A stretch of 46,858 bases of DNA from Cuspidothrix issatschenkoi CHARLIE-1 (GTDB taxonomy: Bacteria; Cyanobacteriota; Cyanobacteriia; Cyanobacteriales; Nostocaceae): contig NZ_PGEM01000028.1 of the NCBI RefSeq assembly GCF_002934005.1, positions 1 through 46,858 on the forward strand, read 5' to 3'. The translations under genes and the position numbers were made by a program. Below are positions 16,918-24,882 of the stretch, piece after piece. The stretch's first letter is position 1. Each line of letters begins with the position of its first letter. The notes below the pieces were generated by a model, which did no database searches, was not told the origin of the DNA, and saw only the letters and a list, made by a program, of their open reading frames with translations.

Positions 16918-18297
16918 TTACTTCCCTGGTTCTTGGACAAAAATCAGGGGAATTAACCCTATTAATCGGCATAGGCTAGATAGGGCAAATAAGCCTAATA
17001 AACCGCCGAGTTGAGGGATTTGGGCTATAAAACCGCCAATTGTTGTACCTAGAGACCCACTTACTCCGGCTACAGCAGCAGCGATCGCAAAATAGATAGA
17101 TTGATTTCTCACTGGGGCAAGTCCTAAATACATATTAGTTGTACACAGGTCGATTGCTGCCCAAGTTGTACCAGCAAGAATATGTAGAAGTGGCAACCAT
17201 AACCACAAATCAAGTTGATGATTACCAATTCCTAACCACAACAATGGGGTAATTGCTACTAAAATACCAACGCCAATCAAAATCGGACGATTACCAATTT
17301 TATCTGCTAATTTACCCCAGATCATCAACATCAATAGATTTGCCCCCGTTTGAAAAGTGCTATAAATAGTTACTAAAGTTACATCTAAATCTAAAGTATC
17401 TAGTAAATAAAGATTAAAAAAAGGCGCGCTCAAATGCACAGCAAACATCCACAAACTAAAATAAATTAGAAAGATTAAAAAATTAGCATTTCCCCAAATA
17501 TTATTAATTTCATCACCCGCTTTTGGGGAAATATCTTCAGTAAGATTTGTAGATAAATTTAGATCATGATGATTTTGTAATTGAGGATTGATATCTATTT
17601 TAAAAGACTGACAAATCAAACTGATAATTCCACAAATAATCCCGCAAGATAAAACCAAACCATAACCCTGAATAGTTCCACCATACCAATTGGATATCAC
17701 TAATCCAGCTACAGGTATACATATTAAATTAGTCAAATTAGATGCCGTATTACGTATCCCAAAATATCTACCGCGTAGCTTCCGAGGGACAATAATTGCT
17801 AACCAGCTTAACCAAGATGCACTTCCTAGTCCTCCTAAAAGATGGCTACAAAGCACAACTGACAATGTTAGTATTAACAATTGTTGAGAATTAATAATAC
17901 TGGCATGATTATTAGCAAAAATACCAATAACGAGAATTAACCATAATAACCGGGAAATTCCAAAGGTTACTAAAGAAAATTGAAATCTGCTAGTAGTTTG
18001 TTCGGAAATATAAGCACCTATAGGTTGGATGAGATTAACCACCATAGGAATTGACGACAACATCCCAAATATAACTGGACTAGCATCCAATTCCACTAAA
18101 AAATGACTCAATAAAATGCCACCGCTAGTTAGACTAAAAATAGATGCAAAAACAGCATCTACCGTAGAAGCTTGTAAAGTGGTGCGAATCGCATTTTTAT
18201 TAAATCTCTGGGGAAATTGTTTAGTTATTGAAGATTCTTTTACAGTGGGAATTTCTATATTCAACGGTTCAACTTTGTCAACCTGAACAGAATTCAT
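16918..18297 (-). CDS. MFS transporter
   Basis: A 459-aa major facilitator superfamily protein with about 12 hydrophobic helices (residues 45-455) after a polar N-terminus of about 35 residues. Visible motifs: the loop 2-3 region IGAYISEQTTSRFQ, an internal RKLRGRYFGIRNTASNL (motif like RGR in loop 4-5) and the second-half loop WGKLADKIGNRPILIG, a motif A. It is an unassigned exporter or importer; the substrate cannot be inferred. Its start codon directly abuts the stop codon of a 50-codon leader ORF and the ribosome-binding site GGAGG lies in a stem, so expression is probably coupled to leader translation. Transcription is from the minus strand. Confidence 0.85.
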   Translation of the reverse strand: MNSVQVDKVEPLNIEIPTVKESSITKQFPQRFNKNAIRTTLQASTVDAVFASIFSLTSGGILLSHFLVELDASPVIFGMLSSIPMVVNLIQPIGAYISEQTTSRFQFSLVTFGISRLLWLILVIGIFANNHASIINSQQLLILTLSVVLCSHLLGGLGSASWLSWLAIIVPRKLRGRYFGIRNTASNLTNLICIPVAGLVISNWYGGTIQGYGLVLSCGIICGIISLICQSFKIDINPQLQNHHDLNLSTNLTEDISPKAGDEINNIWGNANFLIFLIYFSLWMFAVHLSAPFFNLYLLDTLDLDVTLVTIYSTFQTGANLLMLMIWGKLADKIGNRPILIGVGILVAITPLLWLGIGNHQLDLWLWLPLLHILAGTTWAAIDLCTTNMYLGLAPVRNQSIYFAIAAAVAGVSGSLGTTIGGFIAQIPQLGGLLGLFALSSLCRLIGLIPLIFVQEPGK

Positions 18298-18450
18298 CTA
18301 AACCTCCAGGAGACTCCCACCAAAACTGTACTCAGTTTGGTGATGGGAGGAATGGAGGGTTAACTGCGAAACGTCCCTTGAGTAATTTTGTGCGCCAGCA
18401 CAAACAACGAAAGGGACAGTTGAGGAATTAACAAATCTTTGATTTTGCAT
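18298..18450 (-). CDS. 50-aa leader ORF abutting the MFS gene
   Basis: ATG at 18450 to TAG at 18300-18298, directly followed by the ATG of the MFS gene in the same frame. An AAGGA lies 11 bases before the ATG. The peptide starts MQNQRFVNSSTVPFVV and ends FGGSLLEV; no family is recognised. It contains two strong hairpins at the RNA level (18373-18417 and 18301-18361). Either it is a leader whose translation opens the transporter's ribosome-binding site, or it is a small effector peptide encoded with its exporter. The stop codon and the lack of a second frame make an MFS N-terminal extension unlikely. Confidence 0.5.
   Translation of the reverse strand: MQNQRFVNSSTVPFVVCAGAQNYSRDVSQLTLHSSHHQTEYSFGGSLLEV
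18301..18361 (-). promoter_or_regulatory. hairpin that can hide the MFS ribosome-binding site
   Basis: On the minus-strand RNA, AACCCTCCA (18361-18353) can pair, with one bulged base, with TGGAGGTT (18308-18301), which carries the GGAGG ribosome-binding site of the MFS gene. Inside lies a strong stem CTCCCAtCACCAAA / TTTTGGTGGGAG (18349-18314). Translation of the leader ORF would melt both. Confidence 0.5.
18373..18417 (-). promoter_or_regulatory. two-storey hairpin inside the leader ORF
   Basis: Outer stem GTCCCTT/AAGGGAC and inner stem TTTGTGC/GCACAAA with a 4-base loop (tggc). Perfect pairing in both storeys inside a coding frame is unlikely by chance and suggests RNA-level control. Confidence 0.5.
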
Positions 18451-18584
18451 ATTCGTAACCGTCCTTTTTGTGAATTGATTTACAGTATTTGTAAGAGATA
18501 CCTTGAATCAGTCCAAATATTGTTGAGATATTGAAACTTTTTCAGTGTCTAAAACAAATACTTTGGACAGAATATTTTGCTCCG

Positions 18585-18840
18585 AAGAGCCTCCCATTTC
18601 TGGGGTAATGTTAGCTTTGACAATGTTAGAGGTCGGTAACTATCTTAAAAGCACTGGTTTAACCCTTAAGCCTGTTTAACTTTTAAGTTCTAGAGCAGGG
18701 AACTAGCTACGCATCCCCTGGTAGGTCTTTAACTCTTACCTCTAACGTAGTTCGGTTAAGAACTCAGTCCAACTAGGCTTTTACAAGCCCTCACTTACCC
18801 GAAGGGAAGTGATGGGTGGTTGACATATTATGATGACCAC
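18585..18840 (-). ncRNA. candidate structured leader RNA or solo ncRNA
   Basis: In minus-strand sense the block has consecutive stems: GTGGTCATCATA/TATGTCAACCAC (one mismatch), TCACTTcCC-UUCG-GGtAAGTGA, GGCTT/AAGCC, TAGTT/AACTA, CAGGG/CCCTG, CTTAAAAG/CTTTTAAG, a long-range closing stem GTTAGAGG/CCTCTAAC (18746-18739 with 18632-18625), and GCTC-UUCG-GAGC. Two tetraloops read c-UUCG-g only on the minus strand, which sets the likely direction, towards the MFS gene. No known riboswitch signature was recognised. Confidence 0.45.
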
Positions 18841-18856
18841 GCATGACTAATTTTAG

Positions 18857-18960
18857 GGTGTTGCTGATTTGAGGTATGAATGTAATTTTTGATGATGTGA
18901 ACATCTTTGTAGAGACGTTTCGGCAAAACGTCTGTACGGTGGAATGTGTCTACAACGAAA
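18857..18960 (+). repeat. dispersed repeat C, copy 1 (uninterrupted left half)
   Basis: Begins GGTGTTGCTGA and runs ttgaggtatgaatgtaattt, ttgatgatgtgaacatct, then gtagagacgtttcggcaaaa and cgtct. It matches the element at 28485-28695 but without the inserted element B, so it serves as the empty site. The right terminal repeat is missing. Confidence 0.7.
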
Positions 18961-19199
18961 AATAAAGCGCATCTTCATCTAGAAATGGTATTAACCAAAC
19001 TATTCAATTAATTTGGTTCAGGTACTTATTTTCTGCTGGTATTTTTCAACAAAAAGCTGGATTTTGAAATATCAGTTTTCAGACTCACAGTTTATGAAAC
19101 AGCAAAAAAAATGTCATCAGTATTTCATAATCATGAGATTAATCATCTTTTTCCCATTAATAATGAAGGAAAAAATCCAATTCTTCCCTATTTCTTGCT

Positions 19200-20492
19200 A
19201 TGAAAATAATTGTTTATATTTATACTGATCCCCTACTAGATACAGCGCCTAATCCAGATGATTGGGGTTGGGAAGTAGATAAAATTTATGAAGATTTGGG
19301 CAAAAGAACCCAAATAGAACAATTATTAAAAGATTGTCAAACAGAACCAGTTAATTATTTATTGTTACGTCGCTTAGAAGAATTAGGTGATAACTTAGCA
19401 CAAGTGAGCGATCGCTTGCATCAATTAGAAAGGATGGGAGTTATAGTCATTGCCACACAGCAGTCTTATACCTCTAAATCTACTCAAATTCGTGGAGAAT
19501 TACTGACATTACTACAAGAAATTCAATATCAACAACGTAGTCGCCGCATCCGTCAAGGACACGCTCGCAATCGCCTAGAAGCTTCACCACCACCAGGAAA
19601 ATCACCCTATGGTTATCGTCGAGGACAGGGTAAATATATTATTGATCGCACAACTTCACCGGTTGTTAAAGATTTTTTTGAACACTTTTTACTCTATGGT
19701 TCTATCCGTGCGGCAGTCCGTTATGTAGGCAAAAAATACGGGAAAAATATCTCTGTCACCACAGGTAAACGTTGGCTAATTAATCCCGTTTATCGCGGTG
19801 ATACAGTTTATCAAAACAGTGAAATTATCTCTAATACCCATACAGCAATTATATCTAGAGAAGAAGCCGCACAAGTTGATAGACTATTACGACGCAATAG
19901 CAGAGTGCCATCTCGCACAGCTAGTGCGCCTCGTTCCTTAGCAGGTTTAGTTATCTGTCATCAATGCCAATCACAGATGATTGTTACTCGTGTTACTCAA
20001 CGAAATCAAAATCAAGAGTATCTATATTTACGCGCCACCAACTGTCCTCAAAGTCCAAAATGTCGTGCTATTTCTTACCAAGTAGTTTTAGAAAAAACTA
20101 TTGAAACTGTTTGCCGAGATTTACCTTTAGCTGTAGTCGGGATGAATTTTCCCCAATTAGATACTATTAAAAATAATTTAGGGGATGCTATATCTAAACA
20201 AGAACAAATTCTGGAACAATTGCCCAATTTAATAGAAACAGGAATTTTAGATCCAGAAACGGCAAAATTAAGAGCGTACAAACTTCGCGCAGAAATCTCC
20301 CAACTACAAGCCAAGTTAGCAATTCTTCCCCCCGTAAATTTGCGTTCGGTAGCTCAAGCTGTCTCTATCCCTCAGTTTTGGTTAGATTTATCAGAAGTAG
20401 AAAGACGATTTTACTTCCGGGAATTTATCCAAAAAATTGAAATTATTTGCCACAATACAGAATGGAACTTAAAAATAACGTTTATTTTTTAA
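19200..20492 (+). CDS. large-serine-recombinase-like protein lacking the catalytic serine
   Basis: A 430-aa protein with the layout of a large serine recombinase: a resolvase-like domain (1-105; YLLLRRLEELGDNLAQVSDR matches the conserved LxVxxLDRLGR segment), helix E (RSRRIRQGHARN), a recombinase domain with PPGKSPYGYRRGQGKY and VYRGDTVYQN, a zinc-ribbon (C252, C255 and a later Cys pair near PQSPKC), a coiled coil (about 320-375) and the end LSEVERRFYFREFIQKIEI. The N-terminus reads VYIYTDPLLD where active enzymes have YxRxS, so both the catalytic serine and the first arginine are absent. It is probably a domesticated DNA-binding protein rather than an active recombinase. No attachment sites or cargo are seen next to it. 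Confidence 0.75.
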   Translation: MKIIVYIYTDPLLDTAPNPDDWGWEVDKIYEDLGKRTQIEQLLKDCQTEPVNYLLLRRLEELGDNLAQVSDRLHQLERMGVIVIATQQSYTSKSTQIRGELLTLLQEIQYQQRSRRIRQGHARNRLEASPPPGKSPYGYRRGQGKYIIDRTTSPVVKDFFEHFLLYGSIRAAVRYVGKKYGKNISVTTGKRWLINPVYRGDTVYQNSEIISNTHTAIISREEAAQVDRLLRRNSRVPSRTASAPRSLAGLVICHQCQSQMIVTRVTQRNQNQEYLYLRATNCPQSPKCRAISYQVVLEKTIETVCRDLPLAVVGMNFPQLDTIKNNLGDAISKQEQILEQLPNLIETGILDPETAKLRAYKLRAEISQLQAKLAILPPVNLRSVAQAVSIPQFWLDLSEVERRFYFREFIQKIEIICHNTEWNLKITFIF

Positions 20493-20556
20493 ATTCAATT
20501 CAGTCAGGGATTGAGATCCTCAACTTATTGATTTTGACTCCTGAATTCTTCTTCAA

Positions 20557-22089
20557 TTATTCATCCTGATTTTTAGGGGCTTGTTTACCTTTTTTACCTG
20601 CATTCCGCACATTCATCACTTTACCCAATAAATCAAACCAAAAAGGCGCACCCATAGCAATAGCCATACCACTCAGTAACCAACCTACAATCATACTTAA
20701 AACACTGAAAATAGGCCAGCCATTAATTCTATATTTTGTTCTATTCATTTGCTGTTGTAAGTTACTATTGCTCCAACCAATGGGTAGCTCAACTTCCTTT
20801 AAAATCGCATTAGCATCTATTTTATTTATATCTGAAGGATTAGCGGGATCTGGTTCTATTTGAATAGCTTTATCAACAATCATTGCTCGTAAGGCAGAAT
20901 CCTTAGATAAACGATTAATAATATGAAAAGTATCGGTATTAGTTGCAATTGCTAAAGTGATCCCAATTAAAATAGCAACTCCTTTAGCATTACGTTTGTA
21001 AACTCCGCCGGCTCTTTCCATAGAGCTATCAAAAGTATTTTCAATTTCTTTCCGCAACAGAATAATTCCTTCTTCTGTATTTTTAGCTTTGATTTGGGCG
21101 CGTTTGGCCATAGTTTCAATATTACTAACTATCGAATCTGGCAAAATATCAATTAACTCTTTAATTTTTTTGTAAGTTTCACTATCTTTGTTTTTAATAG
21201 CCGCTATGACTTCATTATGAATATCACTATTTTTTCTGATAGATTGGACAATTTCATTAATATTTGGCTTTAAACCTCCCAGGATAATTGCTTTTTCTAC
21301 ATCTTCAAAAATATCCTTTCTGAGAAAGCGTAATTCTCGCAAAGGTTTGTCTAAAATATCTTCGTAATCACCTATATTAGCCTGGAAACTATCTATATAT
21401 TTATCTAAGCTATCTCTCATCCTGATAATACACATATTTGTATCATATTTTTCTTGATTAAATTCACTAACAATACGGTCATATTCCTGCTGTAATTTGA
21501 CATAATCAAGTCCACTATTTCTATCAAATTCACTGGATAATTTATGATTTTGAATGTCCCCGTGTAACTGAGTTAAAATCAATCTAATGTTATTTAATCG
21601 TTCTTCCTTAAATTGTTCTAATCTGATTTCAGTTAATTTTTTAACAAGTCTTGGCAGTTCAAGTGTATCCATAAAAGTATTAGCAAAATTTTCACCGCCA
21701 ATATAGGAAGGCGCACTCCGTTTTTGATCGCCGAAAACAGTCTCTTTTTTAAATCTAGAATTAGACCTCCTAAATAAACTCAAGAATGAACCTAATGCCC
21801 AGGTTATTTTCCGAGGTAAAGTTGCTAATAATCCTTTTGCTTCTTGATTAATGCTTTGAATTAAAGGATTACCATAGATTTTATTTACTACTTGAATTAC
21901 TTCGGGATTTTCTGATTTTTTGGCATCACCAGCTAACAGAATTTCAATTGAGCTTCTCAAGTGTTCTGCTCGCCATTGTAGAACTGTAGTTAATAGTTCT
22001 TGAATTTCTGAAGCCAGTAAACTTAAAATTAAGTAAATAAAAATTAGACCTAGGGCTACATCTAAAATAAATGGTAAGCTCATTGACAT
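20557..22089 (-). CDS. membrane protein of unknown function with long helical middle
   Basis: A 510-aa protein with one N-terminal helix (LPFILDVALGLIFIYLILSLLA, about 5-26), a charged, helix-rich soluble middle (about 40-365) and two or three C-terminal helices (about 367-385, 455-480) ending with GAPFWFDLLGKVMNVRNAGKK. The C-terminal FWFDLLxKxxNVRxxGK signature recurs in membrane proteins of many bacteria, but I know no function for it. A strong ribosome-binding site (AAGGAGAATGTCA-ATG) fixes the start. It is convergent with the recombinase gene. Confidence 0.75.
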   Translation of the reverse strand: MSMSLPFILDVALGLIFIYLILSLLASEIQELLTTVLQWRAEHLRSSIEILLAGDAKKSENPEVIQVVNKIYGNPLIQSINQEAKGLLATLPRKITWALGSFLSLFRRSNSRFKKETVFGDQKRSAPSYIGGENFANTFMDTLELPRLVKKLTEIRLEQFKEERLNNIRLILTQLHGDIQNHKLSSEFDRNSGLDYVKLQQEYDRIVSEFNQEKYDTNMCIIRMRDSLDKYIDSFQANIGDYEDILDKPLRELRFLRKDIFEDVEKAIILGGLKPNINEIVQSIRKNSDIHNEVIAAIKNKDSETYKKIKELIDILPDSIVSNIETMAKRAQIKAKNTEEGIILLRKEIENTFDSSMERAGGVYKRNAKGVAILIGITLAIATNTDTFHIINRLSKDSALRAMIVDKAIQIEPDPANPSDINKIDANAILKEVELPIGWSNSNLQQQMNRTKYRINGWPIFSVLSMIVGWLLSGMAIAMGAPFWFDLLGKVMNVRNAGKKGKQAPKNQDE

Positions 22090-22541
22090 TCTCCTTCAGG
22101 GTAATTGACCAAGTAGTAATGGTATTACTTATATCATTTAATCAGAAAATTGCTTGTAAACTTCCTTAAAAAATTAATAAGAAAATCTTCGCAAAAAAAT
22201 TATCTCGATTCCTCAGAAACTGAGCTAATTTTGGATCTAGCCATTGTTTTTGAATATTAGGTTATTCCTAAGGAGTCAGGGAATAAAGAAGAGGGAAGAT
22301 ATAGCAGAAGACAAGAGACAAGAGGCAAGAGTAAAACCCTTGCTATGATTAGGTTTTAATGATCAAAAAGCTCCTAATCATCCTGGCTACAGCTATAAAA
22401 GAAAAATGTTCTTCGTTCTGATAGCGCGGCATGGCGTTAGCCATACTCCTGAACTCCTGAATTCTTACTGGATGGCTCAATTGGAGATTCGCTTTGATCT
22501 CTATGTAATCAAACTCAGTACTTAAGTGATTAGCATAGAAT
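22090..22541. other. 452-base divergent gap
   Basis: Holds a short tandem run of CAAGAG-type units (about 22310-22331) and a block aaaagaaaaatgttcttc (about 22396) that recurs near 35357. No ORF was supported on either strand. Promoters of the flanking genes must lie here but cannot be placed. Confidence 0.4.
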
Positions 22542-24146
22542 ATGCAAGAAGGAAGTTTTATTTGGACGGATCTGGAAAAACAACACCGTGTGGTTACCAA
22601 AAAAATGGATTGGTTATGGCTACTGATATTGCTACTAGCCGCACTAATCTTGTTTTGTATCAACCTCGGTAGTTTACCACTGCAAGATGGTGATGAGGCG
22701 ATTGTGGCCAGGGTAGCGCGGGAAATTTGGCAAGCTGAAACCAATTCCATCACTTGGTTGTATCCAACTGTGGAGGGTCAAGCATATCATCAAACACCGC
22801 CCTTGATGCACTGGTTAATTACTTGGGCTTATAGTGTTGGTGGTGTGAATGAATGGACAACTCGCCTCCCCGGGGCAATTTTGACAGCAACTTCTGTACC
22901 CTTGGTCTATTGCATTGGTAGAGAGATATTTTATCAACGAGAAGCAGCAATTTATAGTGCTTTGATTTATTTAACAATGCTGCCAGTGGTGCGTTATGGC
23001 AGGTTAGCAATATTAGATGGGGCGGTTGTCAGTTTCTCGGTCTTGATGATGTGGTTTGTTTTGCGATCGCGTCGAGATTTACGTTACTGCTTAGGAATAG
23101 GTATAATTTTTGGTTTAATTTGCCTAACTCAAGGCATAACTGCCATTTATTTAGGTGCAGTGGTTTTAGTATTTCTCTATTGGGATACTCCCAGATTGCT
23201 GACTTGTTATTATTTTTGGATGGGTATTTTCATCGGTTCTCTACCTGTATTATTTTGGTTAGGATTTCAAATATTCCACTATGGTTATTCTTTTGCCTTT
23301 GATATCAACCAATCCTCTAGCTATATCAACAATATTACTAATGGAACTGTACAAGCACCCTGGTATTATTTGCTAGAAATTTTTAAATGGACGTGGCCTT
23401 GGTTTATATTTTTACCACAAACTATCCGCGTGACTTGGGAAAATAATAATTTAAGTTGGGCAAAATTGCTAATTATTTGGTGTGGTGTTTATCTATTAAT
23501 TATTTCTTTAGTTAGTCTTAAACTTCCCTGGTCTATACTCCCTATTTATCCTAGTTTGGCTTTGGCTTTTGGTTTCCAGTTAGCAGAAATCGAAAATGTA
23601 CCCTTATTCTCAGGTTATCCCCGCGCTTGGGTGACAAGTTTAGCTATATTAGCAGTTGTGGCTTCTGCTAGTAGTATTTATTTTAGTTGGAGAACGATAG
23701 AGAAAGCCGAATTACAAATAATTTTTGCCGCTATGGCTTTAACTATGACTTTAGCCGCAATTTTAGTAGAAAAAGGAGATAAACAATTTCTGAAAGTTTT
23801 AATTTGGGGCAGTTATATTTCTCTATTTCTCTTAATGACTTCTAACTATTGGATTTGGGAATTGTATACAGCTTATCCAGTTAAACCACTAGCGGCTATG
23901 ATTACTAAAATTAAGCAAGATGACACTAAAATCTATATATCTTTTCCCTATCATCGTTCTTCCTTAGATTTTTATAGCGATCGCAATATTATTCCTGTTT
24001 CTAACGGTGAATTACAACATTATTGGCAGTTTGAAAACAAAGCTTATTTTCTCGTCAACACATCTAGCTTAAAAAATTTACAGTTGACATCTATTCAAGT
24101 CATAGATCAAATAGACGACTGGCAACTAATTACTAAAGATAATTAG
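22542..24146 (+). CDS. ArnT/PMT-like (GT39/83) membrane glycosyltransferase
   Basis: A 534-aa multi-spanning glycosyltransferase of the GT-C fold. After the first membrane helix (about 24-42) comes PLQDGDEAIVARVAREIW, the acidic first loop (D-E motif) typical of PMT/ArnT enzymes, then YHQTPPLMHWLITWAYSVGG and GREIFYQREAAIYSALIYL. At least ten hydrophobic helices are visible, plus a C-terminal soluble part ending QIDDWQLITKDN. It uses a lipid-linked sugar to glycosylate a lipid or a protein; the acceptor is unknown. The start at ATG 22542 has no clear ribosome-binding site, and ATG 22605 (MDWLWLL) is an alternative. Confidence 0.85.
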   Translation: MQEGSFIWTDLEKQHRVVTKKMDWLWLLILLLAALILFCINLGSLPLQDGDEAIVARVAREIWQAETNSITWLYPTVEGQAYHQTPPLMHWLITWAYSVGGVNEWTTRLPGAILTATSVPLVYCIGREIFYQREAAIYSALIYLTMLPVVRYGRLAILDGAVVSFSVLMMWFVLRSRRDLRYCLGIGIIFGLICLTQGITAIYLGAVVLVFLYWDTPRLLTCYYFWMGIFIGSLPVLFWLGFQIFHYGYSFAFDINQSSSYINNITNGTVQAPWYYLLEIFKWTWPWFIFLPQTIRVTWENNNLSWAKLLIIWCGVYLLIISLVSLKLPWSILPIYPSLALAFGFQLAEIENVPLFSGYPRAWVTSLAILAVVASASSIYFSWRTIEKAELQIIFAAMALTMTLAAILVEKGDKQFLKVLIWGSYISLFLLMTSNYWIWELYTAYPVKPLAAMITKIKQDDTKIYISFPYHRSSLDFYSDRNIIPVSNGELQHYWQFENKAYFLVNTSSLKNLQLTSIQVIDQIDDWQLITKDN

Positions 24147-24201
24147 GTAATAAGTAAGAGGGAATAGGTAAAAGAATTTTCTCCCCTGCCCTCCTGCCAA
24201 C

Positions 24202-24576
24202 CTATCCCCCTGGCTCAATTCTTTCCAGGGGGCGAATGTCTGGGCTATTATAACTCGTATTATCTTGAGTCATAATAAAAATACTCACAACAACTGTACT
24301 ACCCACAATCAAAGACAATAAAGGACGCCTCAGGAAAATAAAATCTCTAATCATCCTGGCTAAAGGTCGGCTTTGACGACGCAGTGATGAAGAGATCATC
24401 ATTTGTCGCCAGATAAAGGGATCACGTACATAGTGTCCACTTTGACAAACAACTAGCCTTTCTTGACAATAAGGACAGGTAAACAATCCAACATAGGATT
24501 TTATTGGCTTTGTGCGACTATTTCTTTGACAAATGGGGCACGTAACATAATGATTATCAAAAGTATCTGTACTCAT
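24202..24576 (-). CDS. zinc-ribbon membrane protein of unknown function
   Basis: A 124-aa protein with two CxxC pairs (CPICQRNSR at about 14 and CPYCQERLVVC at about 34), forming a likely zinc ribbon, followed by HYVRDPFIWRQMM. A hydrophobic segment at about 88-106 (LLSLIVGSTVVVSIFIM) and a polar C-terminus place the ribbon probably in the cytoplasm. No enzymatic motif is present. It is convergent with the glycosyltransferase gene and its own promoter lies upstream of the ClC gene in the divergent gap. Function unknown. Confidence 0.7.
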   Translation of the reverse strand: MSTDTFDNHYVTCPICQRNSRTKPIKSYVGLFTCPYCQERLVVCQSGHYVRDPFIWRQMMISSSLRRQSRPLARMIRDFIFLRRPLLSLIVGSTVVVSIFIMTQDNTSYNSPDIRPLERIEPGG

Positions 24577-24882
24577 CTACCTCGTCCGCTTGGTCTTTTG
24601 ATGATCTATATAACAATAACCGGTATCTAATTTTACTTACAATTTAGGTTCTCTGTCATAGGTGCTAATATTTATGAGCAAAATATGAGAAATCCTAGTA
24701 GAGTTTGAGAGGGGAATGAAACCCAAGACATACTCCTTTTAATATTAACCCAAGTTGCAAGTACCACAGGTAGGAATTATTTTTTTCCTAGCTTTTGTAA
24801 TTTTTGTTAATTAATTATTAAGCGGTCACTTGCTCCCATAATCAACCACAATAAAAAATAACAGATACAACTCCACTGATAA
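24577..24882. other. 306-base divergent gap
   Basis: AT-rich DNA between the zinc-ribbon gene and the ClC gene. I see no ORF, hairpin or repeat of note. Confidence 0.4.

Larger units (their letters stand above)
18451..19199. other. 749-base gap: structured RNA region plus repeat debris
   Basis: 18585-18840 is dense in stem-loops on the minus-strand RNA (separate entry). 18857-18960 is a copy of repeat C. 18968-18992 is a half copy of element A ends. About 19000-19199 is AT-rich DNA before the recombinase gene. No other ORF is supported. Confidence 0.5.

Noticed and set aside
18298-18450. The leader peptide as RiPP precursor for the HopA1/kinase pair
   Set aside because: It lies more than 10 kb away, has no recognisable leader/core layout, and its position and hairpins fit translational coupling of the MFS gene better.
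18585-18840. Cobalamin riboswitch, tmRNA, RNase P RNA or group II intron domain
   Set aside because: None of the conserved boxes known to me for these RNAs could be found. The HEARO/omega-RNA idea is kept only as a hypothesis, as no IscB/IsrB gene is nearby.
19013-19228. 71-aa ORF before the recombinase gene
   Set aside because: AT-rich run without protein-like composition; it overlaps the recombinase start in another frame.
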